Source: Brachypterus glaber
Taxonomy: Eukaryota; Arthropoda; Insecta; Coleoptera; Kateretidae
DNA length: 64,000 nt
Assembly: GCA_958510825.1 (NCBI GenBank)
Contig: OY294049.1
Coordinates: 3,534,001 to 3,598,000 of the forward strand
Reading direction: 5' to 3'
The notes under the pieces: model-generated
What the model saw: the letters and a program-made list of their open reading frames with translations, nothing else
Database searches by the model: none
What the model was told of the DNA's origin: nothing
Shown: piece by piece, positions 53,295 to 64,000 of the stretch
How positions within the stretch are numbered: position 1 is the first letter of the stretch
Layout: each line of letters opens with the position of its first letter
Translations under genes and position numbers: made by a program

Positions 53295-53562
53295 TTATTG
53301 TCGTTTTTTGACTTTTTGAGTTTTTTTATTTTGCTGTTCTTTGGCTTGGGGTCCCCCAGCAAGGAAATTTGAGACCATGTCAGACATTTCTGGTAACTCA
53401 AATTTGGTCAAACTCTGAATTTGTTCCATTTCTTTCTTTGTTTCTGGATCATTCATCATTTTTGGGAGGACCATAATCAATAATAAAGGCAAAAGCATCA
53501 TCATGATCATTGGGTTGAATAAGAAATCAGTTATTCTCCATTGTTCTCTCATTTGGAAGTAC
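53295..53562 (-). CDS. EMC7: EMC7 exon 2
   Basis: Acceptor TTTGTTTTCTAG; begins YFQMREQWRITDFLFNPM (conserved Trp-Asp-Phe-Leu before the membrane helix) and ends KKTQKVKKRQ-stop. Confidence 0.92.
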
Positions 53563-54321
53563 CTAGAAAACAAAATTACTTAAAACCAGAATGAGTTATA
53601 TATTTTGCTTAAAACAAATGAAGTGACTAGTGAACCACATAATATGTGCATCTTATGAGGTTCCCTAATGTTCTACAGTTCTTGACCACATATGTTGATT
53701 TTGTGCTGGTTTGGTGTTTTTTTGTTAATGGGGGATGTTGGTTTATGTTAACATTGGTTTGGTTTATTCGCTAAGCTTGGCCTAAAATAAAAGGTTTTTT
53801 TTAAAAGGATATGTATCAAAAATTAACTTGCTAAGATTAATTTAGCACTTCAAATGTAACAATCAGGGTCTTTTTGAACTAAATTAAGTTATGTAAAAAT
53901 ACCTTGTCTTTCCCAAAGCCTTAATTTTTAAGGGATATGGTACTTGTATAACTGTTGATTGAATGTGATTTACTTTCCTTGCTCGGAACTTGCCTTTCGA
54001 GTTGATTTCAACTCGAACAGGTTCAAAGGTATATTCTGGATTTAGCACTTCAAGGATGTATGATCCACTAGGCACATTACTCACAATAAAATTTCCATCT
54101 TTTTTAACAAATCCCACAAATTCTCCACCGTTTACATGAATTTTAGAACTTGTCTGCCAGTTATTATTTTGTGAATAAAAGTCTCCCAGTGGAAATACTC
54201 GACCTTCAATCGTATATCTTCCATTATCGTTTAAATCCTCTGCACTATTACTGTTTTCCGCACTAATTTCATTATTTATTGTTAAAAATAACGATAAAAA
54301 TAAAAAAAATTTAGATCTCAT
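53295..54321 (-). CDS. EMC7: ER membrane protein complex subunit 7, complete, two exons
   Basis: Exons 54321-53903 and 53562-53295 (intron 340 bp) give 228 codons plus TAA. ATG 54321 starts a signal peptide (MRSKFFLFLSLFLTINNEIS). The upstream in-frame extension begins with TTG and is not needed. Luminal beta-sandwich (DUF2012/CarboxypepD-reg-like) is seen in YTIEGRVFPLG, VNGGEFVGFVKKDGNFIVSN and VPSGSYILEV, then the PYPLKIKALG...YFQMRE linker. One membrane helix (MIMMMLLPLLLIMVLP) and a cytosolic tail with FELPEMSD and a lysine-rich end complete it. EMC7 is a peripheral-to-single-pass subunit of the EMC insertase for tail-anchored and multipass proteins. Length is close to human EMC7 (242). 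Confidence 0.93.
53903..54321 (-). CDS. EMC7: EMC7 exon 1
   Basis: ATG at 54321; donor GACAAG|GTATTT (minus strand). 139 codons plus AG; the split Arg codon is completed by exon 2. Carries signal peptide and luminal domain. Confidence 0.92.
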
Positions 54322-54348
54322 GATTGAACTGTCATTAATTATTGACAA

Positions 54349-55557
54349 TTGCAGGGAGTTTTACTTTTCTGACGTGGATTAATGGCTAACCTGAATTAGC
54401 GCGAAATTTAAATTAAGTAGTCCTTATCACTACTGATAAGAGTTACGTATTTTATAATCTAAAATGTTTATTTATTTTTTTTTAATATTATATATTTTAC
54501 TGATAACATATCAGTGATAAGATATATAATTATTGAATTGTTTTCTATATTAAAATAAATAACCTGAAAAAGCAAATATCTCTTGATACAAAACAACATG
54601 ATATTTTCATTATTCTTCTATTTTTTTGGGGTAATTTAATAATTTAATAATAAATAATTAATAATTTTAAACTGGCGGTTGAGTTTTCACCTGCAAGGTA
54701 GAAACGGTAGTTTTGCGCATGCGCTAAAAGTTGAATTCTTGTAGACCAAACAAATTTCAGTTGAAAATTTATCTGCCGTGGTGGAGGTGTGTCGTGCGTG
54801 CTTTGCCCTCCAATTTTATAACCTGTTTTTCGCGTAACAAACGCAATGTTTTTGGTGATAAAATAATATACCTGTTATCAGATTAGATAAGATTATTTAT
54901 TGTGATGTGTGTATTGAGTGTGAGATAAATAAACAACATTTAAATAATTGTGACGCGGTATTTGGTCAACAATAACAAATTCTCAGGTAAACTTCTGAAT
55001 GGCTGGGCGTGAACCATTAATTTACTGGGTAGCCACGACTTTTAGAATTTTCATTTTATTTAAAATTTTAACTTTTTAAAAATATTACCCTTTGCCATTT
55101 TACAAAAATTAATAAATTCTACCTTTTAGGTATAAATGAAGTTATTGTAAAAGGGAGTGTACATTTTTAGAAACAAATGAATGATGATGAATCTCTTCAT
55201 GACTCACTTGACTGTTTAATTCATACTTTTAATTTGTAAAATTGGAATGTTGTTAAAGTTCCACAAATTAAATAAATAAGTGCCTATATTTTTTGGCAAC
55301 AGGTGCATTTTTATTGGATATTAACTATTTAACTTCTAAAATATATATTTTATTTCCTACCTGTTTTGTTTACCTACCTACACACCTGTGTGACGTTAGA
55401 TGATGCTTAGGATTTTCATAGTATCACGTGCACTGCATTTTGGCTTTTTAATTTTTTATTTTCATCTTTTTTTAGAGTAGGGGATTGTTGTCCCACAGTC
55501 AGGCCCGGGCACAGGGGGTCAAAGGGGGTACAAAGTTCGTGGCCCGGTCCTCTCAGA
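54349..55557. other. EMC7 upstream region with possible divergent first exon
   Basis: Mostly unique-looking DNA. The 54690-54990 part is less A/T-rich and ends TCTCAG|GTAAAC (donor at 54987), so it may be a non-coding first exon of a plus-strand gene lying beyond the window. No ORF supports it. Confidence 0.3.
54399..54406. promoter_or_regulatory. E2F-type site upstream of EMC7
   Basis: GCGCGAAA (TTTCGCGC on the minus strand) 78 bp upstream of the EMC7 ATG matches the E2F/Dp consensus. A GACGTGG element lies between it and the ATG (54371). Function inferred only. Confidence 0.3.
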
Positions 55558-55757
55558 CCCAGACAGCACATAATAACAATTAAATATTCAGGGGATATAC
55601 TTTCTGGATATAGAGTATATCCAGTGAATATCCTGGATATGCGGACATTTGGATATCCATGGGATATCTAATGTCAATCCAGGCTATCTACTGGATATAC
55701 TCTATATCCAGAAAGTATATTCCCTGGATATCTAATAGTTATTATGTGCTGTCTCGG
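55558..55757. mobile_element. GGATATCC-rich palindromic MITE, copy 2 (shortened)
   Basis: CCCAGACAGCACATAATAAC at left and GTTATTATGTGCTGTCTCGG at right; interior GATATACTTTCTGGATATAG and GGATATCCATGGGATATC as in 45042-45497, but only 200 bp. Confidence 0.8.
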
Positions 55758-55759
55758 CA

Positions 55760-56770
55760 GTATTATTGTTGGCTGATTTTTAGGGTTTTTAAAGCTTTTG
55801 ATGTATATTTTTCGTTAGAATTGTGTTCTCCCCGTTTAAATAGGGGGCTACCCATTAGCATCAAAAACACTAAACAGGCGAAAAAACCGACCTAAACCAA
55901 AGAGTTAGGATCCCGTTTTCTTTTTTCTCAGTCGGTCGAAACGACCGGAATCACGGCAAACCACGTTTTTTGATGTTTTTTTCAAAAAATTATGGCACTT
56001 TAAAAAAATATATTTTTTGTATGTTTTAAATATAAATAAACATAAGTTGGAGATACGACAAACCAATACTGAAAAAAAAAAATGTAAATTGTATCTCCAA
56101 TCTGGGTTTTCTTATATAAAATAAACGGAACCTTTAATTTATTAAATAAAAACACTTTTGGATAGTATTTTTATTAAACTATTGTAAGAAAAAGAGTTGA
56201 AACTGATCCAGCCTAAGATTTACAAGATATTTAGAAAAACATCTTAAAACTCGATTTACCGAAAATGGGATTTTTGGAGATACGACAAACCAATACTGGG
56301 GTGACGTTTTGTTAAGCTTGAAGACTCCCGAAACTGCAAAAATTCGTTATTTTTGCATTTAATGAATGTGCAAGCCCGCAACATTTGCTGTTAAAACCAG
56401 ATGATCTGATAAGATAACGAATGGCGTACGCCTATGACAAAAACCCTGCCACATTTTTTAAATACACCCCCTATATTACAACTCGCAGGGGTGCAAATAT
56501 ACATAGTGCGGTGCATAATCTAGTTACTGTTAATTCAGATAAATTAAAACGGTTTTTGGAGAAAAATTTACGAGGTGTAATAAAATTTTACAATTAGTTA
56601 AAATATATACAGAAATGGTTTTATACAAAATATATGAGGGCCACGCGAAAAAGTATATGGGGGGGGGGGGGGGAATTTGAATCTGAGAAAAATTAATAAT
56701 TGAGTAAATTAAAATTTAGCATTAAGGTTTAAAAAAAAATCCGAGGGACGAACCACTACCCAAGAAACCA
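55760..56770. other. Gene-free stretch
   Basis: No ORF of note. 'GGAGATACGACAAACCAATA' occurs twice (about 56049 and 56277), a short direct repeat. A G16 run lies near 56660. Confidence 0.35.
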
Positions 56771-56773
56771 AAA

Positions 56774-57150
56774 GACGTCAATTATTGGGCATTAACTGAC
56801 CTACAGGACGTCATATTATGACGTCTTACTGATGTCTCAGTGACGTGTAAGGTTACTAAAGTTATAATAACGTCAAAAATATGACGTTAGAATAACGTCA
56901 GTAAAGGCATATTTATATAAGTATCTCTCCAATTAATACTTATATAAATATGTAGTAAAGGCATATTTATATAAGTATCTCTCCAATTAATACTTATATA
57001 AATATGTCTTTACTGAAGTTATTCTAACGTCATATTTCTTACGTTATTATAACTTCAGTAATCTTACGTCCTTGGAATGTGACTTACACACGTCACTAAG
57101 ACATCAGCCATAATATGACGTCATGTAGGTCAGTGCCCAATAATTGACAT
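56774..57150. mobile_element. Palindromic element rich in TGACGTC
   Basis: Arms GACGTCAATTATTGGGCATT / CAGTGCCCAATAATTGACAT run about 150 bp through TGACGTCTTACTGATGTC. The loop is a direct duplication of TAAAGGCATATTTATATAAG (56904 and 56954). Confidence 0.75.
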
Positions 57151-57738
57151 CAAAGTTTCCTCTTTTATTCCATATATGGTATATAAGAGTAAACTAGGAT
57201 TTTGTCCATGAGAAAATTAACTGAGCTGAGCTGAGCCCCCCCCCCCTAGTTACGGCCCTGAATTGAGGTGGATGATTTTTAGTTATCAACTTTTTTCTTG
57301 CCGTCCCTAACAAAATTCTAAAATTACGCCCCTGCAGTAACTAACCATTTGGTGTTGAAACAAAAAAAAAAGTTTCTTCGTATATAATTAGGTAAAAAAG
57401 AAATAACAGGAACTTGCTCCCTTCGTTCTTTTAGTAACTTATCCAATTAGTCACCATAACCGATTTATTAAGTCCCGTACCAAAATAGACAAAAATTTAT
57501 TAAAGAAGGGTCACAGGTCGTTTTGTGTGGGTGTTGTAAAAGTGACTACCGAGTTTTGCTCTACACGGAGAAGCAATTTTAGATACTATTTGGAAGAAAA
57601 TAATTTACTCGAGCATTTTCTTGACTATGTGGTTGAAATTCAACCGTTTAATGGACGAATAAAGCAAAATTTTTAAAAATATATATCTATATATATTATA
57701 TTATTTATGTACATTAATGCACTGTCTACAGAATATCT

Positions 57739-57890
57739 AAGGGCACATCCACAGGCTCGTATAACAAGCATAATACATAAGAATGCGATGCCGTGATTGG
57801 CTTGATGTGCTGTCATGTATCTTGTAAGCAAATCACTGTATCGCATTCTTATGTATTATGCTTGTTGTGCGAGCCTCTGGATGTGCCTTA
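57739..57890. mobile_element. Palindromic MITE (family with 14278-14372)
   Basis: TAAGGGCACATCCACAGGCT / AGCCTCTGGATGTGCCTTA; inner ACAAGCATAATACATAAGAA / TTCTTATGTATTATGCTTGT. Confidence 0.75.
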
Positions 57891-58143
57891 AGTAAACCAG
57901 ATGCATAAGTTGATATTTGTAGGATAAAAAACATTTAAAAACCTAACGCAGATGCAAAACTGGGTATTTGTCAGATGCAAAACTCGGTATTTGCTGTCTA
58001 TCAACCACGTCGCGACGCGACGCGTCGCTAGTATACGCATCACGTGACACTAATAATTAGTAATTAGGATCGAAGTAGCCATTTACCGGGGGCATGCAAA
58101 ATTAGAATGTTAAAAAAAAAAATTTGCACGACCAAGCTAAAAC

Positions 58144-58370
58144 ATGAAGCTGAAGTTTGCAACGTTTTTTTGCAACGAAAATTCAAATAGTATATTAAAG
58201 TACTAGTTTCATAACATACGTTTTTAGCGCACGAGTACAAGTTTAGAAAACAAGCCGCCTGCGGCGAGTTTTCTAAAGTACTAGTGCCCTAAAAACGTGT
58301 TATGGAATAAGTGCTTTAATATACTATTTATATTTTCGATGCAAAAAAACGTTGTAAACTTCAGCTTCAT
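58144..58370. mobile_element. ATGAAGCTGAAG-family hairpin MITE, 8-bp TSD
   Basis: TIRs ATGAAGCTGAAGTTTGCAAC and GTAAACTTCAGCTTCAT. Exact 8-bp duplication GCTAAAAC at 58136-58143 and 58371-58378. Core has GCCGCCTGCGGC and two mirrored ACTTTA/TAAAGT blocks. Confidence 0.88.
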
Positions 58371-58811
58371 GCTAAAACCTAATTTTACGCTTTCATTTTC
58401 GGGACTAAACTTGCCGTTTTTCTCCCTAGGGAATAAAAATCACGGCAACCTTGATAATATTAAAATATTATACTTACTATGTGCTTTGCTGGTTCAAAAA
58501 TTAGGTTTGGTGGTGTTTTGTAATAAATTAGCGATTCAAACCAATTTATTTAATTTTAACAAAGAAAACCTTTAAAAATAACATTGTTATAACAATTTAT
58601 ACATAACTTAAAATTTATCATCTTCCATTTTTTTGACGTTTGTGTCAACCATATTAAAAAACAATTGAAATCGCAATAGCCATGAAACTGACTTTTCGCA
58701 ATTTACAGGCATCTTGATTAAATTACGAAAATAAAACAAGCGATTTTAGACGTTTTTAATTTTAATTTTATCTATCTACCTAAATTATGTTTGGTCCGTC
58801 AAAAAATAGTG

Positions 58812-58937
58812 TATATACCTCAGGACTAAACTTGGCTGTTTTAGTCCCTTGCATTTCTGTTTCCCTCGCTCGCTACACTCGCTCAGGAAACACTAATGCA
58901 GCGGGACTAAAACAGCCAGTTTAGTCCCTTGGTATAT
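58812..58937. mobile_element. Hairpin with TTTAGTCC arms
   Basis: TATACCTCAGGACTAAACTT and AGTTTAGTCCCTTGGTATA; inner GGCTGTTTTAGTCCC / GGGACTAAAACAGCC; loop CCCTCGCTCGCTACACTCGC. Confidence 0.7.
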
Positions 58938-59509
58938 AAATAACTATTATTTGCAAAACTTGGTTTTTCTATGAGAAAGATTCAAAGAAAGCGGCCAAAC
59001 TCGGTCTTTGAACGAGAAAGGTGCAAAACTTTGTTTTTAATCATTTGATTTCCACTATTTACTAAATTACTTAATTCCAAAACATATATTTTTTTTTACT
59101 TTTTTGCATAAAAATAACGCAACAGTTATACAATTTTTGCATTTTTTTTATTAAACTTATGAGAGGTTTTATGTTTTTCTTAAAATCACTTCTCCTGTAA
59201 ATCATCATCATCAGAAGCGGTGTGGTTATTACCAAGTAATAGCCACGGCACTCAGACCTGAGATCCATTGTGATCTAGACGACACATCATTTGATTAGGA
59301 TGATATTCCATGGGGGCAGGCATCTAAAAAGGCGATGATCTGCCCAAATGAAAGTTCGACTAAATCGCTAGGTTGCACTGATAGTGAACCTAAAAATCGC
59401 AGTCTTTTTTGTGAGAAGACAGGACATTGTCCCAAAATGTGGGAGTCTCCTGTAAATACAGAATTCTGTATCTAATGTACTTGCTTAGGTATAATATTAT
59501 GTCGTTTAA

Positions 59510-59560
59510 CCCCTTAACGCACTCAGCCCAGTTAACTCGTTTACAATAGGTTGGCTCTTT
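59510..59560 (+). mobile_element. Solo left end of the piggyBac-like family
   Basis: TTAA (59506-59509) followed by CCCCTTAACGCACTCAGCCC, as in the complete copy 75 bp downstream. Confidence 0.5.
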
Positions 59561-59584
59561 TCCGCTTACCCGCTTTAACTTTAA

Positions 59585-60086
59585 CCCCTTAACGCACTCA
59601 CCCGAGTAACTCGGGCGACTTATATTTTGCCGAAGAGGATAGTTTCTTGACGACAAAGACGGTCAAAATTAGTTATATAGTACTATCTCTTTCTAACAGT
59701 TTTAAACAGTTTAGCCAACTTAAGAAAGACAAAGCAATCAGAGTTGCCAATATATGCAATAAAAACTATTTATATTTACCTTATTTATTTTAACCCTAAT
59801 TTAATTTTATATTATGCAGTTAAATATATTAGGTAATAATATGTATTCAGTACTAAAATTGTTACACTCAGATTACAGGCAAACTGTTTATTAAAAAAGC
59901 CATCTGTTCACAAAGGCTAGAACTTTTGTTTTGTATTCGTTTTTAATAGTAGGGACATCTGTTTGTTGAAAGGTGAACTTTTAGCATTGAATTTTACCTA
60001 GAAGAGTTTGAGGATGTTTTCAATAATGGACTCGCCCGGGAAAGTATCCCATTGGCGAAAAATTTACTAAGTGGTGCGTCAAGGGG
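59585..60086. mobile_element. piggyBac-like MITE, TTAA target duplication
   Basis: TTAA at 59581-59584 and 60087-60090; ends CCCCTTAACGCACTCACCCG and GTGGTGCGTCAAGGGG. Inner inverted CGAGTAACTCGGGCGAC / ACTCGCCCGGG words. No transposase. Confidence 0.75.
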
Positions 60087-60300
60087 TTAATGTCTTCTTT
60101 AAAAGGATAGTGAAATAAAATCTTGTTTTTTGGTTCGCTGTCCCGAAAATAAAAAATAAGTAAAATAGAAAATAAATTTTATTTAATAAAATATTATAAA
60201 CCAATTATTAAGACTAAACAACCGACAAAAATAATTATAATTAGTAAGGACAGAAATTTTTAATTTTAAACAAAATTATAAAAATATTAATTTATTATTC

Positions 60301-60793
60301 CATGAATCTATTTTCTAATCATCGTACAGAGTGATATTGGTAGACTGACAGTTTCGGGCTGCTGGCCCTCTTCAGTACCAAGAGTCAACTCTGCACGCTG
60401 ATTAAGAAAACGTTTTTAGACTTTACTCGCAAAAGGAATATAGCCATTAGATTGATGTAGACTTGTGCGCCATCTATTTCTAGATGTAGACAACTACTCA
60501 TACCTCTCCTTATCTGGAGACTTTGAATGTGCTTGAGACAAACAAGTCTTCAACTTGCTACCATTCAAAGTCTCCAGATAAGGAGAGGTATGAGTAGTTG
60601 TCTACATCTAGAAATAGATGCCGCACAAGTCTACATCAATCTAATGGCTATATTCCTTTTGCGAGTAAAGTCTAAAAACGTTTTCTTAATCAGCGTGCAG
60701 AGTTGACTCTTGGTACTGAAGAGGGCCAGCAGCCCGAAACTGTCAGTCTACCAATATCACTCTGTACGATGATTAGAAAATAGATTGATGGAA
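60301..60793. mobile_element. Near-perfect foldback, about 490 bp
   Basis: Arms of about 225 bp differ at only a few positions (e.g. GTGCGCCATCT against GATGCCGCAC). Outer GAATCTATTTTCTAATCATC / GATGATTAGAAAATAGATT; inner CCTTATCTGGAGACTTTGAA / TTCAAAGTCTCCAGATAAGG; loop about 30 bp. Contains GTTTCGGGCTGCTGGCCCTC next to CTTCAG. Confidence 0.88.
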
Positions 60794-61270
60794 TAATAAA
60801 TTAATTATAATTAATTATAATTATTTTTATCGGTAATTAACTTCTTAGATTTCAAGACCAGTCAAGATAAGATCACTAATTTTCTTGTCTTTACTATTGA
60901 GTCTTGAAGGGGTTTAAAAATTGAGTTACTACCCAAGGTTATAGGTACCCAGAGCCGTAAACCAGAAAATGACCATAAAAATAAACTGAAAAGGTTTCAC
61001 CTTATTTATTTTCTCGCGAAAAAGTTTGGATAAGGTTTTGATTATTTTATTTTTGTAATCATTGACTAGGTACCGAGGGGCATGTCACAGGGGCGGTATT
61101 TAGTCCCTTTGAAAGGCGATATCCGGGCAATATGGAGGCGATCCCGAGGCGATATCGAGGCGATATTTAGCGATCTCGAGGCGATATTGATTACTGTAAA
61201 AGGCGATATTTCGTCCCAAAAATAAAGAGTGACATACCCCTTGCTAGGTACCACTTTAATTTTCTTATAG

Positions 61271-61530
61271 CCAGAGCCGGCCTTTGTATGAATCAAGTGA
61301 ACCCCCTGCAGCAGGGCGCAAGCCTAGAGGGGCGTTTTTAGGCCTGATCTTTTTTTCTCTTTCAGTCATCAAAAATTTGGCTTTTCCTTTTTGTTTTTGA
61401 TAAAAATCGTCAGGGACAAAGCTTTTTTTAGGGTGTTTTTTTTTTTCTTTGCGAGGGGCGCCAAGTTTTGGTAGAACCGTCAGAGACAAGCTTTTTTTTG
61501 CTAGGGGCGCCAAGTTCAAGGCTTGCCCTG
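61271..61530. mobile_element. hAT-like MITE with 8-bp TSD
   Basis: CAGAGCCGGCCTTTG at left and AAGGCTTGCCCTG at right are short inverted ends of hAT type. Flanking 8-mers CTTATAGC (61263-61270) and CTTATACC (61531-61538) match at seven of eight. GGGGCGCCAAGTT occurs twice inside. Confidence 0.7.
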
Positions 61531-61539
61531 CTTATACCA

Positions 61540-62780
61540 CACTATATATTCTATAAAAATAAAAAGATTTTATTGGTGTTATGACATAAGAATGTTATGA
61601 TAACACCATAACAGTATTACTGTTATGCATTCAAGAAGCATTTCATTTAAGATAATAAAATTTTTAATTAATTTATCTATTTGGAATATTGTAATTGTTT
61701 ATTTTATTTATATTACTACATTTTTTATTTGATAAGAAAATAATAAACGTTCATAAATGACTCTTGCGAAGAAATTGTTATATCAATTTATTCTGTCGGG
61801 ACAGAATTACCATTTTTTCTGAGGAAAGCTGTACTTTTGCGCGTTTTTTTTACGTCTACATACTATAACGAGTAAAAAATACTAAAGAGTCGACTAAAGA
61901 TCTTAATGTTTTGTCAGACATTGTCTAGAAAACACGTTCATTAACGTTTATCACAAATTAAGACGATTTATCATAAATTATGAACTCAAATCATAAACTT
62001 TGACTGTTTTTTGAAATTTAAAATATCAGTATTATAATGTAAAAAATTAAATTTATATAATCTAGATCCCAACTGGGATGGGCCTTACCCAAGGACTTTA
62101 CGTGTAAATAAATATTAAAAGTACGGCTCACGTAAAAATTATATCTTACATAGGTATTACTTATGGACATCCCCCACCAATCTTGAGTAGTTGTATATTT
62201 CACTGATCCAAAACAAAAGTCGTACATTTTATCATCCTGAAAAGTTGTATATTTCATTGATCCAAAAAAAAAGTTGTATATTTTTCAGTTTTTCAGACAA
62301 AAGTCGTAGGTATATTGCAGGGATTCAAAATACAAAAGTTTATATTTCACGAAAAAGGTCATTAACTTTTTTCTCGGGGAAAAAAGTATATCTACGCTCT
62401 CAAAATGAATAAGATAACTCAGAAATTAGAAATTTTCTAAAAAATCTAAAAGACAACGTTTTCAATTTTACCTCCTCTTACTCTCTAACTCGCTCTAACT
62501 TTTGTTTTTCAAATAGACACATATCTTTGATTTTAAGTTATTTAGTTTTTGTTGTCATGTCGAAAAAAAAACACACGCTTCTTGTAACGAGTTGGGAAAA
62601 TCCACTGTTCAGTTGGTAAAATCGAGTGGCAGATGTTGGAAATTGGTAGAATAGTTGGGTAAATTGAGGGGTACAGTTGGAAAATTGGTCAGTAAGTTCC
62701 GTTAGGGGTAAAACTTTTTTCTTAGTCATCAAAATTTTCTATCAGGGGTAAAGCTTTTTTTTTGAGTATATTTAGGCTAA
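61540..62780. other. Gene-free AT-rich stretch
   Basis: Holds a small GTTATG/CATAAC hairpin cluster (61575-61630) and three loose repeats of GTATATTTCA(C/T)TGATCCAAAA with AAAAGT(C/T)GTA (62195-62320). No gene. Confidence 0.4.
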
Positions 62781-63059
62781 AAAAAGTTGTACTTCTTCTT
62801 TGAGGCGGCCCTGTGTATGGATATTACACAAGCGCCTAAATGCAGCTCTCTATGCAGGAGTTTGTTTTGGTTTTTTCTTGGTTTGAACTTTTTTTTAATG
62901 AGGGGGCCTTGGTTTGGCGTCTGTTTGGTGTTTTTTTTTGTTGTAAAAAAATGTTTTTTATTTAAAATAACACGGTCAGCGCGTGCGCAGTTTATCAAAA
63001 CGCTGCATAGAGAGCTGCACATACGCGCTCCTGATATTACGGAACTTAAAGTTCCAGTT

Positions 63060-63589
63060 TTAAAGCCACTTTATACGGAGCAATTTGTGAGCAAGTTTGA
63101 TGCTATGCAAGTTTGTTGCAAGAATTATTCAGTCACTGCGCAGGCCTTCAGGCAAGTTTGAGGCTATTTTCGTGCCATCAAATTATTTAGAACATGTTCT
63201 ATTTTTCGGCGATTTTCACGCAAGTTTTATGGTTATTTTCGTGGTACCAACCTGGAAAAAAAGTTACCAAATCGATTTCATTTTACTAATATAGTAGCAA
63301 CTGCACATGTTAATATTTATTATTATTAATAATAGGTCGGTCCGTCTAACTAAAAAACTTCCTTAAAAAAGTAAATGCTAGGTTATGTTTTGTCAACAAA
63401 CGCAGAGACACGTCAAAATTGTCTGGTTGGCAGCACTGTTTATCTTGCAATATATAGCACCAAACTTGCGTACAACTTGCTCCGTGAAAAGGCAAATCAA
63501 TGTCCAATTGTCCTCATGCTATATCTGGCAGCAAACTTGCATAGCATCAAACTTGCGTACAAATTGCTCCATGTAAAGTGGTCTTTAAA
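63060..63589. mobile_element. Inverted-repeat element with GCAAGTTTG words
   Basis: Left arm TAAAGCCACTTTATACGGAG and GCAAGTTTGATGCTATGCAA; right arm GCATAGCATCAAACTTGCGT and CATGTAAAGTGGTCTTTA. A further direct copy of CACCAAACTTGCGTACAACT lies at 63466. Open frames across it are repeat translations. Confidence 0.7.
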
Positions 63590-63599
63590 CGTTTTGGAA

Positions 63600-64000
63600 T
63601 AAAACAAGCCCCATTTCAGCAGTCGTAAAAAAGTGTTTCCATGCATGGTTAAATCTTAAAATGACATCTTTTTTAAACAGGAAAACGTTGCATCTCGCAT
63701 TGCAGTATTTTTTTATTTGATTTAAAATGAGAATAACATTTTGGCTGCATGTGACATGCATTAAAAAGAAGTTTAATGTAGCATAGGAAACAAAATGTAT
63801 GTTATAAAAAAAAAACAAAACGCGAAGATATATAATGCTTCGCCATCTATAGTATACTCCTCGTAATTGTCTTCTGTATTCGATTTTTTTTAATATTTTG
63901 CCCCCCATTACTTTTATTTTTGGGGGATTCTTTTAATTTCCATAGGCTTCGTGTCCTTACTAATACTGATTTTTCTTCAAGATTTGTCAATCGGTTTTTT
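63600..64000. other. Right window edge, no gene seen
   Basis: AT-rich, no family recognised; a short motif CCCCCATTACTTTTATTTTT near 63900. Confidence 0.3.

Noticed and set aside
54322..54348. Longer N-terminus for EMC7
   Set aside because: The in-frame extension begins with TTG, not ATG; the ATG at 54321 gives a good signal peptide.
61066..61519. Basic ORFs on the minus strand near 61.3 kb
   Set aside because: They cover a hAT-like MITE with duplicated GGGGCGCC motifs; composition is repeat-driven.
62787..63602. Cluster of overlapping ORFs at the right end
   Set aside because: They arise from the GCAAGTTTG inverted/direct repeats; no conserved domain is visible.

Overview
The window looks like AT-rich, repeat-dense nuclear DNA of an insect. 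A beetle is only a guess; no marker in the window fixes the order. The evidence for an insect-type genome is spliced genes with GT-AG introns of 0.3 to 6 kb, insect/animal-type gene families, and intergenic and intronic DNA made almost wholly of short inverted-repeat DNA transposons (MITEs), foldback hairpins, tandem arrays and GTCY-microsatellite elements. No prokaryotic operon, plasmid, phage or CRISPR structure is present.

Four protein-coding genes could be assembled exon by exon with matching reading phases. (1) On the plus strand, from before the window start to 13585, are the last five exons visible here of a secreted or membrane olfactomedin-domain protein (gliomedin/colmedin type). 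(2) On the minus strand, 42847 to 24847, seven exons give a complete 490-residue adaptor with an N-terminal PH domain, an IRS-type PTB domain, and a tail with a proline-rich motif, two YExP/YENP-type tyrosines and three YxxM motifs, i.e. an IRS/DOK-class docking protein for receptor tyrosine kinase signalling. (3) On the plus strand, 43616 to 50349, four exons encode a complete 562-residue actin-related protein 8 (Arp8), a subunit of the INO80 chromatin remodeler. It is divergent to gene 2 across about 770 bp containing a cluster of CRE-like TGACGT sites. (4) On the minus strand, 54321 to 53295, two exons encode a complete 228-residue EMC7, the ER membrane protein complex subunit 7.

Layout: 1-13.6 kb olfactomedin gene with repeat-filled introns (mariner remnant, satellite array, PIF/Harbinger-like MITE, large inverted repeats). 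13.6-24.8 kb is gene-free repeat DNA. 24.8-42.8 kb is the PH/PTB adaptor, with a MULE carrying a FLYWCH domain, a segmental tandem duplication and several foldbacks in its introns. 43-50.4 kb is Arp8. 50.4-53.2 kb holds mariner-type inverted-repeat elements. 53.3-54.3 kb is EMC7. 54.4-64 kb is gene-free repeat DNA with well-bounded piggyBac-like, hAT-like and 8-bp-TSD elements.

The most notable theme is structural. Several transposable elements lie within about 5-20 bp of splice sites of the host genes, with target-site duplications still visible, and repeat sequence appears to supply a polyadenylation signal and part of an acceptor region. The most interesting single element is a non-autonomous Mutator-like transposon with TTTACCGCG-type repeated termini, a 9-bp target duplication (one mismatch) and an internal FLYWCH zinc-finger ORF, placed six bases from a 5' splice site.
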